Assembly: GCF_910592395.1 (NCBI RefSeq)
Contig: NC_088311.1
Location: 16,246,501 to 16,310,500, forward strand
Length of the DNA: 64,000 nucleotides
From: Lineus longissimus
Lineage: Eukaryota > Nemertea > Pilidiophora > Heteronemertea > Lineidae
Direction of reading: 5' to 3'
Position 1 is the stretch's first letter, and every line of letters begins with the position of its first letter. A program made the position numbers and the translations under genes. Below the pieces are notes generated by a model. That model saw nothing but the letters and a program-made list of their open reading frames with translations, had not been told where the DNA came from and did no database searches. Positions 22,501 through 34,153 of the stretch are shown here, piece after piece.

Positions 22501-23167
22501 TTAGGTGTGCCCGGTCTTGATTAGAAGGAACGCCAGCTCGGTCTTAATTCCTTTAACCCAGGCATGTTTTGCCGGCATGGTCATTTCATCTCTTTTGGTC
22601 CGCCTCATTGACCAGAAACTCATAACTGTGCATAATAGCGGATTTGGTTATTTACCTTCGCAATAGAATGTTATTATTTCCTGAAACAACAACACAAGCT
22701 AACTGTGGACGACGACTATTAAGTTCGGGGATGACACATGGCTTCCAAATAATTTTCTCATTTCCCAATTTTCTCATTTCAAGGATATGAGTCATTAGTG
22801 GCAAAGATTTTCACAAATGTTGTTCAGACTCATGCATGTTTTATTCTAAAACTCCCCATTTTCTGACTTCTATTTTTAGGATCCAAAGAAGCCGCATCCG
22901 GTGATTGTGTTTGAGGGTGGTGTTTTCAAGCCAATGAGGGCTTGCATAAGAATGGATAGCTTGGAAGTAACCGAGGACTGTGAGGACCTAGATATCGTGA
23001 AAGGTCGACCATGCCTCATGGCACTGTATTACCTTTTTGACATTCAATACCCAATGAAATGCAACACTCTCAAGTTTATTCAGTTTTATATCTGTGAGAT
23101 ACCAAGGAAATCGAACGAAAAGGTGCCGACTTCAGTGAAGAGGGCTCAAATGATGCTTTCATCATAA
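16520..23167 (+). CDS. Gene B, SAM-like and C-terminal exons
   Basis: Exons supported by splice sites: 16520 to about 16640 (TADMFKELIPNMRRRIIFIE, second half of a SAM-like fold), 17417-17668, 18070-18157 (YPSSRQYRQVVESLVGRHPF, in phase with the previous exon), about 18892-19100 (LCNKYRKDRQPL), 19873-20083, 20433-20610, 22059-22138 (INAALMMLPSLFHES) and 22880-23167 (ALYYLFDIQYPMKCNTLKF, TAA stop). The last four exons join in phase. In exon 19873-20083 the frame shifts at a six-T run near 20007, then continues as TAEIMRGYPWIKHPRF. The start is not found, and the donor of the first exon and the acceptor at 18892 are uncertain. The gene may be a separate transcript from the Tnp2-like part. Last exons parallel gene A. 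Function unknown. Confidence 0.6.
16702..16853. repeat. Small palindromic repeat (MITE-like)
   Basis: A 25-bp arm at 16702-16726 (AAAGGTTTTTCGGCCAACAC...) returns inverted at 16829-16853 with two mismatches. The interior contains more AAAAACC/GGTTTTT words. It sits in an intron of gene B. Confidence 0.55.
18305..18533. repeat. MITE in gene B intron
   Basis: 21-bp inverted ends, TTTAAAGGGGTAGGCCGTTC at 18305 and its near complement ending at 18533 (three mismatches). No coding capacity and no clear target duplication. Confidence 0.55.
19263..19674. repeat. MITE in gene B intron
   Basis: 18-bp inverted ends, TAGCTGCGCTTACACCAC at 19263-19280 and the complement at 19657-19674 with two mismatches. 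The interior carries repeated GGTGG/CCACC and TTCGGC words. Confidence 0.55.
20648..21382. repeat. MITE-like element in gene B intron
   Basis: ATAACGTAGGAGG at 20657-20669 is matched perfectly by its complement at 21361-21373, and the repeat extends imperfectly outward through CAAGAG on both sides. A partial relative (ACGTAGGAGG ... GGCACCATTTAAA) lies just after gene B at about 23188-23235. Confidence 0.5.
21723..21919. repeat. Two direct repeats, 131-bp spacing
   Basis: Blocks 21723-21789 and 21854-21919 share TCTAGAAC, ATACGAGTTTT and AGGATCCGATACGACTTTTC in the same order. A looser third relative lies at 21593-21640. Local satellite-like expansion within an intron of gene B. Confidence 0.5.
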
Positions 23168-24093
23168 ATAACTTCATTAGGAAATCACGTAGGAGGGAGG
23201 TTCTTTAAAACCTCTATGGCACCATTTAAACGCTGTCTTTCAGCTAAACTGGTGAGCTTATGTCGTCTGGTCTTGTCCATTGTCTGTCAACTATGATGGT
23301 ATGTTTGCTCGCCGTTGAGAAACTATGACTTATGCTCGGCCACAGCGGGGGCACTATGTGAGAAATGTACTTTTAGCTATATCACTCGCATGAATGCTGC
23401 TAACTACATGTGTAAAACCCTGGGTAATGAGTAGGACCACCTCACTGTGGATACTAGTAGTCTTTGATCTACTTTTGAAGATTACTGAAACATAACATAA
23501 TACGTATGTTATTCCAGTCCAATGGTGTACTTCGGCAATTTTGCTCATCAGCCAGATACGCCTCGTTTTCTCACTTACTACTTTCAACTATATAATTTGA
23601 CCTACTTTTCAAGGTCACAGAGGTCAAAAAGAAAAAGAAAATTTATTTTTGGCTCACAGTAGGGGAGTCCATACAATACCGCAGTGTCCGTCGTCGTCGT
23701 CTGACGACTGTGTTCAGCACGGGGTGGTTGTGCATCGCTTTTGCCCTATGAGAGGTATGTGTGATTCAATTTTTTCTTGTGCATCTAGGTGCACAAGATG
23801 GCTCTCAGAAATAAGTACTAGATGGCCTTGTGGTTCATTTCTGAAAAGTTGATTCACAAGTTTTGTTTGTCCATAGACCACTTGTCCTCCGTGAAAATCC
23901 TCTTGGACGGACGCAGTCATCCTGTACTAGTACTGCCCTCTATGTTAGTCAACCAACGGAAGTGACGAGAGCATCCTCCATTCTGCATGCGCCGGGCATT
24001 GTGCGCCATTTTACTTTCTGGTTTAGGAGGAATCGTTCAGGAGATCAACATAGGATACATGTGCATCTCGCATTCACAATTAATATATTCAAA
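23168..24093. other. Intergenic stretch with repeat fragments
   Basis: No gene seen. It contains a partial copy of the 20648-21382 repeat (23188-23235) and, at 23635-23700, the family-Y tip (TTTGGCTCACAGTAGGGGAG) with its GTCGTCGTCGT tract. The 5' leader of the PWWP gene probably begins near 23960-24090. Confidence 0.4.
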
Positions 24094-27000
24094 ATGGGCA
24101 GGCAATCGAGGAATACACGAATAAAAGGATCGAGAGGTCAGTCAGTTACTTTATATCAAGTTTCCGGATTCGCTGCCCCGATTAACTTTGACGAAAGCGC
24201 TGATGAAGCCTAGATCTATCTTATTGCACTCGCGCTGCAGGCACAGCCATTTCGCAGCCATTTCGATACAGGCAAATGCGTGCTAGAAATGACTGGATTT
24301 TAAGTGAAATGAGTGCCAGTTGCGAAAATTTGAATTCCTATTCCTCTAAAATGCCATTTCCTGGTATCTTGAGCATGTTGAGTGGCAAAAATGATTCGAG
24401 AACTAGAACAAATGTTACCGGACGAAGCATTTTATCGATTTCAAAAGCATACTATACATGGAATAAACAAATGTATGCTTCGTGACAGTTTTCTGGAAAC
24501 CACGTGGTTTTTCGTAAAAATATAAACAATGTCACAAGAATTGCTCAACGACGATGTAGCAGAAAAAGTAAACAACACTAACACGTGCTGCGCAAATTTA
24601 TTTTCTGGAAATTGCCAAGGAAACCCGAAGATTTTAACCAATCTCATTTTCTGATGCTACCGTGCATCCCACATCGACCAATCAGAAACGAGGTAACAGA
24701 CGGCTATGGAAATAAGTTCTACAAGATGGCTGCGCCCATGTCCGAAGGAAGAACACAACATTTTGACAGAAATGACGTCTTTTGATTGATAATAAAGTCA
24801 CATTTTCCGGTGAAAAATAATGTTTGCACTCAGTAAAAAGTAACCAGCGACAAGAAAAGGCTTCGGGATGCTGTATGAGGTTCTACATTGACGAATTATA
24901 ATTATAAAAAAGTGGAATTTGTGGTAAATATTATGCCTTATAGTTATACTTTTTTCTTGCAGGGCAATGTGTATGGGTTAGGCTGAAGGAAGTATCAAGC
25001 CCAATAATGTGGCCAGTACTTGTGGTTGCGGACTATGACGAAGAAGTTCCTGAACATACTCAAGTGTATTGCCACTCTGACAAAGCATGGTAAATATGAG
25101 TACTCTCATAGCCTCCACCAACCTGAAACTACTGCCAACTGTAGTTTATGTACTGTCCCAATCTGTATGCCCCCACCCCCACTGCCACCTCCAGTCACTC
25201 TTCGTGCAAACCCAGTTTAGAATTTTGCATAGATGTTTTTTCTAATTCAGTCCCTGTTACCGTTTTTTTGTAATTCAGAATCCCTGTAACCCTTCATATT
25301 GTTTTCAGCCTAAATGTTAAAGTCAGCACATTAAAGACAGATCTGGATGATTACGGAACTTATGCATCCAGGTGCACTAGGTTAAAGTACTAGTGTGATT
25401 TGTGTCAGTTTGAAACAGTTTTTGTGCATTGGTTTTCTTGTGAATCAGTGTGACTCAATGCACCTGGGTGCACAGGGCATTGGGTCCATGTCACTCTTTC
25501 TGTATTGTACTCGGATGTCCATTATCCTTGAGCATTGATGTACTTTCTGCATCCAGGTGCACTATTTCAGAGTACCATACTTTGTTGTTTGGGTTCTGTC
25601 AATTCGAATAAAAGGTCAGTTTTTGGACATTTAATTTAATTGGTCTTGTGAATCAATATCATGCTTACATTTTGAAGGTGCAGTTGATTTGTGATATTGC
25701 ATGCATTTAGTTCTACTTTTGCTAACCTATTCCTTGTTCGAGTTAATTCTTTGTTAATTTCCTCCTGTACTAACCTTAAAGCTGTTTCTTCCCTTGTTGA
25801 TCATTTGTGTAGTTTCTTTCAAGTAGGACAGGTTTGACTTCTACATTACATTCATATATGACTCATTTGTGTCTGTCTGGATGGTATTTGGATTAAAACA
25901 AAAGTTTGCATGCAGGGCTTCTCTCTGTCATCCAGATGAATGTGAGAACTGCACAGGTAATATTACAGTGAAAACTAAAACCAGAGTTTGTGTCCTTGGT
26001 GCACACGCATTGGTGAACCACTGTTAAATCCACATGTGTTGTGTGCAGGCTGTGAAATAATCATTATAACTCATTTTCCTCCTTCTTTTCAGGTATTCTT
26101 GAGAAGAAAAAGAAGTTTGACACCCTCCTTGCCTTCACCAATAACTTGAACTGGACGAAGCAGTTCCTCTCGGCCTCATCAGTTGAGGTTGGACAACAGT
26201 TCCTGGATGATTGGGAGAACAATTCCGAAGTTACATCAGAAAGAAAGTATCAGGGAAGCGAAAACAGGATGTGGAAGTACCAGGTGAAATGGTAATAAAA
26301 AAGACAAGAGTTCAAGATGATGAAGAACATTCAGGCAAGTCCTACAATGGTTCAGACAGAGAGAACCAGGTTGCTAGTCAGTCTGAGTTGAAATGTCCTT
26401 CTGCTCCAATATTTGAGCCTTGCTCTGTTGATCATCTTCAGAAAAGGGAGCCAGTTCCTGAAAGTAGTGTTGAAGTTGCCTCGAATTCTGAATCGAATTC
26501 ACTGTCAGTGAGTGGTTTTCAGCAGACATCTGCCCATGTGCAACTGCAAGAGCCTGGTTCTGATAATCAGCAGGAAAGGAAGCCTGCTCCTGGTAGTTCA
26601 CTTAAAAGTCATGAACATAGTGCAGATGTAAGTGATCCAGGTAATGGTACTAAGTGTACTGTTGAAGGTGACTTTAATTCTGAGTCAAATGCCCTGTCAG
26701 TGAATGGTTTTCAGCAGACATCTGCCCATGTGCAAGAGCCTGGTTCTGATAATCAGCAGGAAAAGGAGCCTGCTCCTGGTAGTTCACTTGAAAGTCATGA
26801 ACATAGTGCAGATGTAAATGATCCAGGTAATGGTCCTAAGTGTACTGTTGAAGGTGACTTGAATTCTGAGTCAAATGCCCTGTCAGTGAATGGTTTTCAG
26901 CAGACATCTGCCCATGAGCAAGAGCCAGTGTTTGATGAAGTTGTTACGGAGTCACCAGATCGTGGAACCTGTAGTAGCCCAGTTATTCCATATTCTAAAA

Positions 27001-28219
27001 GGCCTTAGTCACAGTATATCATTGTTTCTAATACAAAATACATTACGCCTCGTTTTGATCGGAGCGGTCTTGGTATCGTAACCAATGACCGCCTGGGTAG
27101 GTATAAAATTGTGACGTCATCTTCACAAGCAACAATATGGCGGAGTTCCAGACACCAGGCTGGATCATTCTTTGACGAAAACAGAACATATATACCTTTC
27201 AAATCGTATTTAATTTGTTTAATTTTGAAACCTTTTAGAATAGAAATTAATACCTCGCTGTCGGTCATTGGTTGTATAATCAAGACCGCTCGGGTAGACC
27301 TCAAATTACGTCCAAAACCCTCGGCAAAGCGCATCGGGTTTTGGACTGCATTTTCGGTGTTCCCGAGCGGTCTTGATTATACAACCAATGACCGCCAGCT
27401 CGGTATTAATTCCTTAATCCATTCGAATTCAAGTTCAGCTCCACACCGCATACTTCTAAATCAAACTCTGCTCACCATTCGGCTGTAGACACTAGTCATT
27501 AGTGGGGCCAGTTTTCTGATGATGATGATGTTTGTTTCATAGTCCAGGAAACCATTACTGCTTTAAGTTCTAGTCTTGGTTCTGATGATGAAAGGAACCA
27601 TAATCCTAGAGGGGAGAAGGTTGAAGAACAGGTTTCTTGCAGTGATGTCATTGATGATTCACGTTTAGATTCTGATTTCGTCCCAGACCCAGAGTCCAGT
27701 CATGAAAGTGATTCAGAGTCTTCTTCTAGTGAAGGTACGGTGCGGTCTTCGAAGAAGAAGTTGAGAGGGAAAAAAACGAATATGTTGGTACAGAAAACCT
27801 CAGCTGCAGAGGAAACCCATCAAAAGATTGCAAATTCACCCTCGTCCTCAATGGTCACGGAAGATGATGATGATTCGGCTTTCGTTCCCATAGACAGTGC
27901 TTCAGAATTTGAGGATGAAGATGATGATGATGTCATTATCATATCCCAAGAAACAGAAGCTGCTTTAAATCATGTACTTAGGTCACGTAATGAGGATAAA
28001 AAACTTACGTTGAAAAAGGAAAATATCAAATTGGAAGATGATGTACAGGCTGCAAAATCAGATCAAGATGACTCTGGTAATGATCCAGATGAGGTTACTC
28101 GGACATGTCAGAGAGATGCTGAAGGAGATTCTGATTCAGATTCTACTGAAAATCCTCAGTTACCTAGAAAGAGCTCGTCCCATGAGGAGAAAACCAGTGT
28201 TCAATCAGAGATGAAGTAG
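24094..28219 (+). CDS. PWWP-type gene with Ser/acidic repeats
   Basis: Exons join in phase: 24094-24136 (MGRQSRNTRIKGSRG), 24963-25089, a 41-nt exon 25916-25956, and 26093-27008. The sequence continues at 27503-28219. Residues about 15-40 read GQCVWVRLKEVSSPIMWPVL followed by VVADYDEE, a PWWP-like opening (P-M-W-P). FDTLLAFTNNLNWTKQFLSA could complete the fold. PWWP domains bind methylated histone tails and DNA, so a nuclear chromatin role is inferred. A 1-nt frameshift lies near 26211 in a GGG run. Then come basic residues, tandem repeats and, from 27503, an acidic Ser/Asp/Glu-rich tail (DDDDSAFVPID, EFEDEDDDD). At 27006 the frame meets TAG where an inserted repeat begins, and the tail resumes in frame at 27503. 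Confidence 0.55.
26481..26935 (+). repeat. In-frame tandem repeats of about 62 codons
   Basis: The unit starting at NSESNALSVNGFQQTSAHV occurs at about 26481, 26674 and 26860, with spacings of about 192 and 186 bp. It includes QEPGSDNQQEKEPAPGSS and HEHSADVNDPGNG. The third copy is partial. Units two and three are nearly identical at the DNA level, so the expansion is recent. All lie inside the PWWP gene. Confidence 0.7.
27009..27502. repeat. Palindromic repeat interrupting the PWWP gene
   Basis: CGGTCATTGGTTGTATAATC near 27261 returns inverted near 27366-27393, and a weaker arm lies at 27067-27092 (GCGGTCTTGGTATCG...CCAATGACCGCC). A related piece is at 22505-22560. TTAGT is found at both borders (27005-27009 and 27499-27503), and coding sequence in the same frame flanks it, suggesting insertion into an exon. 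Confidence 0.45.
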
Positions 28220-29220
28220 CAACTCCAAAGCACCGCATGTACAGCGCGTCAAAAACGTAGAACGTGTGCGAGGCAATTTTTCCCGATCAGGCCCGCACAG
28301 TGCCGGGAAACCCCCCTCTTCAACTCAAATTCCACGGGTCATCGCGGCATGGGAATCCCATGCAAGTTTCTGACCAATCAGCAGGCTTGTTACAATATAT
28401 GTGTGACGAAACACGGAGTCATTTCGAGGAAAAACAACAAAGTTGTAAGCCGCTGAAATTCGCCAAAATCGGCCGCAAAATATCATCAAACCGCGCAATA
28501 TTTTCCAGATTGGACGGAATCACCATGAAAAGTAAGTCTTTCTGCCTCAAATCATCGACCCCGTAAGAAATTTTGATCGTAAACTTACTCACACGAAGCA
28601 TTTGAACACCACCTATCCCATTTTCCTACTCTGTTTTAAACTGCGTGAATACATTATCAATGACGTTGGGCGAGTTCATAATTGATGTTAGCGGAAGTAA
28701 CCCTGCGCGTTGCTCTTTTGTTCGCGACCTCGCGATCTGATTGGTTAATATATTACTGGATCGTCCATGGAGGGGTAGCAGGTTGTCCCAGCTGACTTTT
28801 GTTTTTTCCAGGAAGTTTTTCAAAACAAATCATTTTAGATGAATTTTATGCGGTTTTAGTAAACTTTTTGAGCCGCATATATGATATAACATCAGTTTCA
28901 TGCCAGGTAACGAACTTCCAGACAGGAATTTCTTGGGTTAATGTCAGAATAAGATGCAAAAACGCCTGGAATGATGGTAATTCAATTGTGTTATTTTTAT
29001 ACATTGTAGTGTTATACATCTGGTTTCTGACAGAAGTCCCTCCTTGAAATGAAAGGAGCCTTATGCTATTTGCTGGGTTTTTCAGAGTATTAACTTAGTT
29101 GCTGGTCTGAGGAGACCCATCCTGACACTGGTAAGATTTTTTTGCTCATTCATTGATCTTTATGGATAAATGTCTTAATCATTTCATTTTCATGATTTCA
29201 GCAAGTGGTTTTGGAATGAG
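28220..29220. other. Intergenic, nothing recognised
   Basis: No exon or repeat structure that I can support. Short ORFs here lack coding character. Confidence 0.3.
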
Positions 29221-29224
29221 CTGC

Positions 29225-30520
29225 CCTCTTCAGATAAAGGTGTGATGGTGTTGCTGTCTCTTCAGGCCATTACCAGCTATTGCGGGCCTAGCACACTCTG
29301 TTTTGAATAGAGGGAGACTCCATCATTCCTATTGTTTGAGATTGGAAAGGTGTGAATTAATCTGGCAATTAGCCTCCTGTGCATTGCTGGTGCATACAAA
29401 CACTAAAATGTTTGGTTTTTGCTGATTTAGGGTCAAATAAATCAGCCAAAAGTTTTGAAAGCTTCACAAATGATTGTTGCAAGGAAGTACTTTATGATAG
29501 TTTGCGAAATTTTGATTAATTCTAGGTGGAAAGTAATATTTTTCGCATATTTGTTGGGAAAAAAATTGAAAATCCTCCAATTTTCAACCCCCCTATGGAC
29601 ACTATGAATTTTTCTCCAATAAAGCTGAAATCTTGGGAATATAATCCTAAGAGTTATATCAACCACGTCTGAAGTCGGGAGTTTGTATCAAATGTATAGT
29701 TTCGGAGCTAGCGCAGCTAGAAAAGCCCCCAAAACCCACTTTCTCAGGAATTTACACTACGGGCTACGAGTGAAGCATTACAGATTTACCAAAATTTTCA
29801 ACCTATAGATGGACACATCGAATTTCCATCCAAATCACTCCAAATTTTGCCAGTAAATACCTTGACATATATAGAATTGTGTCAGAAGTCGGGAGTTGGG
29901 ATTATTTTAACACCCCGCCCAAAAAGCCAACTTTATTGATATTTCCTATGCATTTTCCATTAGGCTTGCCAGGACCAATTAAGCAGGTGCACTAATTGGC
30001 TTAATTGGCTAGGCCCGCAATAGCTGGTAATGCTGCTTGTCAGATTTGACCATGTGAGTTTTCTTCAGCATAACTTCTCTGGAACTTGAGTCATGCCTAG
30101 GCTAAGGCTAAACTATTACTCTACTGATGCAGTGTCATGTGAAGAAACATATTGCAATCACTATATTGCAATTTCACTGTCTGAGTGAAAGTTTGTCTGA
30201 GCAATTTGTCAATGGCGAACATCAAATGTAAATTCTTATCCAGTGGCAAATTACCTTAATTTAATTACTTTAAAATATTACAATCATGTATACATGTAGT
30301 TCATTTTTCCAGACTTTTATACTTCATTATTATTTCAGCTACTGGTACTAGTGATAGTGGTGGTCTGTGGTATTGACTTTGCCTCCAAGTATCTCTCTAC
30401 TTCAGATTGGAAGGTGTGATGGTGCTGCTCTCTCCTCCTTTAAGTTTGTCAAGTTTCATGTGAGTTTTTCCTCAGCATTGCTTAGCTCCGAGTTACCTTT
30501 TCTGGAAGTCATGCCCTATC
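29225..30520. repeat. Diverged tandem duplication with an inserted inverted-repeat element
   Basis: Sequence around 29230-29262 plus 30030-30100 matches 30403-30520 (CTTCAG...AGGTGTGATGGTG, CATGTGAGTTTT, GTCATGCC). The first copy is split by an element at 29268-30032 whose 24-bp ends are perfect inverted repeats starting CATTACCAGCTATTGCGG. No ORF inside. Confidence 0.5.
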
Positions 30521-30781
30521 TTTGCAATCTGAAAATAACAAAGCTGTCAGTTTGCCAGTACAATTAATATCATCAATACATTCAATACATTCAATACATT
30601 CATGATTCAAATTCATTGAAAAAAGCATGACAACACATTTGAAAGAAATCTGTTTATTACAAATAAAATATATATAGCTAACACTAACAGGAGTACAATG
30701 AATAGGTAGCTCAGTTATGTACGGTATGTAATGATCTGAATTCCTAATGTAGGCGTCTCTTTTTCTTCCAGTCTTCAGTGA

Positions 30782-32275
30782 GTGATGGCTTCCAATGATG
30801 TTGAAAATCTTCTTGGTTCCTCCTGTGCCAGATTGGAGATCACTCAAGAGCAGCTTCAGAGAGGAGAACTTACGCGTCTTGCATCAGAAACGCTTCTCAC
30901 AAATGGCCTTGTTTCCGAGTTGTACCGTTTTAATGCAAGGAAAAAGGGCCAAAAACAGGTTGTGGTGGATTGGATCCTTGCTCTCATTCCTGAAATTTTG
31001 ATATGTGATCAGATGTTCACTATGCAGTATGCAAACTGTCTGAGAAGTCAAGTCTATGATCTTCATTCAAGGAGAGACAAACTGAGAAAACGAAAATTGT
31101 ACAGTGATGTGAAAAGTTTAGAAACAGGTATTTTCACATTGCCTGTTTGTTCAAACCCTGTCAGCGCAGGGGATGGGGAGAATGTTGTGTCAGTGCTATC
31201 TGCCAGCAGTCAGGTTTCAAATTCTGTGGACAAATTTGTAGAAAATAATAGTGTTTCTATTCAGGTCAGCTCTTGTGTACTTCTGGCAGATGCTGCAACT
31301 GAGACTTGGTGTGAAACAAAGGATGGTTTCTCCCAGACAGCAGCAGTTGAGGAACCCAATTCAGAGCGTAAGACTATGAACTCTTCTGAGGATTTGAAGG
31401 ATTTAAATTCAAAGAAAAATTCCCTTGAACGTGACATTTCATTGAAGCTCGCTCAGATAGAGAATGTTGATAAAAGGTTGGAGGAAAAACGGTCAGAGTA
31501 TCAGGAATTCATAAAGACTGTGGCTGACAGGGAAACATTTTATGCCAAGAAAAATGTTGATGCTCGACATGAGTATTGGACTAGTGCCAAAAAGAAATTG
31601 AGGGAGAAACTGAGGGATGCAAATGCTGATGTTAAGCGTCTGACTTCTGAGCTGGACAAGTGGAAAAGTGGGGAGAATGTTAGAGAAATGATTTCTGATT
31701 TGAATGAATCCATTGAGTTGGCAAAGAAAGAAAAGAAGAAGGCGTCCAAAGTAAAATCGAAGTATAAAACGAAAATCAAGGATGTGCAATCAGCAACTGC
31801 ATCCCCTGCTAGTGTAGAGCTTGAGGAGATGGTTGCAAGTACCTCTGCTGACAGAATTGAAATGAATGACATTATCAGATCGCTTGAATATGAAAATTTG
31901 GAATTAAAGGATAGGATCAGTGAATTGGAGGAAGTGAATGTTACAGAAATTGAGACCCAGAAGGGTGGGAAAAGGACTGGCGCCTTTACTGATGATGTTG
32001 TCCTCTGTACATTACAGGTTCTCTCCATGGAAGTTGCTGCTGGCAAAGTTGCAAAGGTCATTCGTGCAGTGGCAGAACACATCTTTCATAGGAAACTTGG
32101 TGGTCTTCCAAACCTGCAGTCAGCAATTAACATTGCAGATACAGGACATTATTTGAGCAAGAAATACATTGCGAAGGAACTGTTGTCAGGTACTTGGGGA
32201 CTGAATAAGGAGAAAAATATAGTGTACAAATCGTATAATCTGATGAAGAAGGGAGGCTGTATAGCATATGCCTGA
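30782..32275 (+). CDS. Intronless 497-aa relative of the 46-51 kb transposase-like gene
   Basis: A single open frame, MMASNDVENLLGSSCARLE to TGA. The N-terminal block (LLTNGLVSELYRF ... WILALIP ... LRKRK) parallels FFTNGLAVDLNRL ... WTLALCP in the gene at 46398. The middle is a long charged coiled coil (about residues 205-330). The C-terminal block (AAGKVAKVIRAVAEHIF ... KKYIAKELLSGTWGLNKE) parallels AAAKVAHVIQVVASSIF ... KRYIASMLHDCENWGLAKD. It ends exactly where the transposase-like core begins in the relative, so it is a truncated form that keeps only the binding and coiled-coil regions. The absence of introns, against at least five in the relative over the same part, suggests a retrocopy. 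Function unknown. Confidence 0.7.
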   Translation: MMASNDVENLLGSSCARLEITQEQLQRGELTRLASETLLTNGLVSELYRFNARKKGQKQVVVDWILALIPEILICDQMFTMQYANCLRSQVYDLHSRRDKLRKRKLYSDVKSLETGIFTLPVCSNPVSAGDGENVVSVLSASSQVSNSVDKFVENNSVSIQVSSCVLLADAATETWCETKDGFSQTAAVEEPNSERKTMNSSEDLKDLNSKKNSLERDISLKLAQIENVDKRLEEKRSEYQEFIKTVADRETFYAKKNVDARHEYWTSAKKKLREKLRDANADVKRLTSELDKWKSGENVREMISDLNESIELAKKEKKKASKVKSKYKTKIKDVQSATASPASVELEEMVASTSADRIEMNDIIRSLEYENLELKDRISELEEVNVTEIETQKGGKRTGAFTDDVVLCTLQVLSMEVAAGKVAKVIRAVAEHIFHRKLGGLPNLQSAINIADTGHYLSKKYIAKELLSGTWGLNKEKNIVYKSYNLMKKGGCIAYA

Positions 32276-32710
32276 ACCTTTCAGCACGTGGCCTCACAAA
32301 AACATCACTAAAACCACTCAAATCCTAGCTAAAACTGGCAATCAATGTATTTCTGAGACTTCTGGACTTAAAACTACGTGTTAGTAACAGTTACATGTGT
32401 AAATAGGGCTTTTACCTATGGCTAGCAAAATCGAAAACCAGGAACAAATATCACACCATGCTCGTGGTAAGATGCTCGACTGAAAGGTCAATACCAGCTC
32501 CCAAACCGCCAATATAAGGTGTCAAAATTTGTATAGATGGCGATACTATCTACGAAGCAGACAGTGTGCTCGTATTTTATCCCTAGTACACATAGTAGGC
32601 TCTACAAGCATTTGAATCGGGGAAGATAGGGTCCCGGACATGGCCGGGAGCGGCCGTCAACTGTTGGGAACGCAACCCGGCCATGCCCGGGAGCGGACGC
32701 GAAAGAGTTA

Positions 32711-34153
32711 AGGGTGTTATCATACCATGTTTAAACCCAAACAATGTAACTAATTATAGACCTATTACCTTAAGTTCAGTCCTGTCGAAGCTGCTAGAAT
32801 TTCTTCTTATCCCTGATGATCATATCCATTCCTGTCAATTTGGGTTCCGCCAGAATCGTGGCACTGCAATGGCCACCTTTTATATGTATGATACATTTAA
32901 GTACTTTTCTTCAAAAGGCTCGCCTGTATTTGTATGTAGTCTCGATGCAGAGAAATGTTTTGATACCATTTGCACCACAGACTTTTTTACAAACTCTTGG
33001 ATAAGATTCCTAAATAAAGATCACTGGCTTTTGTTATTTTCGTGGTATAATAACCTTAAAGCATGTGTTCGATTTCTAGACAATGAAAGTGATGAGTTTT
33101 TTATCAAAAGAGGTATAAGACAGGGCGGAATTTTGTCGCCAATATTATTTAATTACTTTGTGAATGATCTTTTGAAATTTTTATCGAATTCGGGCGAGGG
33201 CCTGTCTATTTTAGATAAAAGGTTTAATTGCTGCGCATATGCGGATGATTTAACAGTGTTCGCCTCTTCTGTTGACGGGTTACAAAAACTAATAAATATT
33301 TCTGCTGGGTACTCAAATGATTGGAAATTTTCGTTCGGTCTGAAAAAGACATCGTGCATGACTATTGGCAGGCGTAATTGGAAGGACGAGCCTAGGTGGT
33401 GGTTAGGGGAGTCCTTGATTAAGAATGTAGACAGCATGACCTTACTTGGCACGCTTTTCAATTCGAACCTTACTGGCGTTGATCACGTGAATAGTAGAAT
33501 TTTAGCATGTAGACGAGCAGCGTTTGGCCTTTCTTCGAGTGGCTTGTGTTATCCAGGCCTATCAATTGAAACTAAGACCTTTCCTTGGAGATCTGTGTGC
33601 CAACCTACCTTAACTTTTGCTCTCGAATGCAGTACCCTGGACAAATATTCAGTGACTAAGTTAGAGAGTGCTCAGGGTACCCTTGTTAAGGGCTTTTGTG
33701 GTGTCTCCAAAAGATCACACCACACTAGACTTTTAGAAGCTCTGGATGTTTCAAAAGTTAAACCATTAGTTGATAGAAATTGTGCCAAATTATATAGAAA
33801 CATTTTTAAAACTGACTCCCGCAAGGGATTTGAATGTAATTTTATTTGCTAAGTTTTTATCGGAAGGTATGGATTCCGTAAAGGGCACACTTTTATCAAA
33901 AACTCTTTCATGTGGTTTTAACCCATTAAAGCTGATGATGGGAGAGGCTGTCCCTCACTCTTTGGCCCCTTGCCGCGCGGAGGATGGTGCCGTTGACAGT
34001 CTGCGCTGTCTCCTGCGGGACAAAGCTACGGGGCCAGGGACTCCCCCTCCCATCGCTTGGTCAAATTAATGCTCAGGCATTAACTGTGTATATGATACTG
34101 TGATTTTATGTACTATGTGTTCTTCATGTATATGGAGGTTTGATAAATAAATA
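32711..34153 (+). mobile_element. 5'-truncated non-LTR retrotransposon (LINE)
   Basis: The ORF opens inside a reverse transcriptase at NVTNYRPITLSSVLSKLLE, followed by QFGFRQNRGTA, FVCSLDAEKCFD, GIRQGGILSPILFNYFVNDL and CCAYADDLTVF (active-site YADD at 33238-33249). A 1-nt loss in a CCC run near 33815 shifts the frame, and the C-terminal part continues (NVILFAKFLSEGMDSVKG) to about 34069. The 3' end is a GATAAATAAATA tail at 34141-34153. There is no endonuclease domain, as expected for a 5'-truncated insertion. The clade is uncertain (CR1/L2- or Jockey-like). Confidence 0.8.

Noticed and set aside
31540-32082. 180-codon minus-strand ORF
   Set aside because: Exact shadow of the coiled-coil region of the plus-strand 497-residue ORF.
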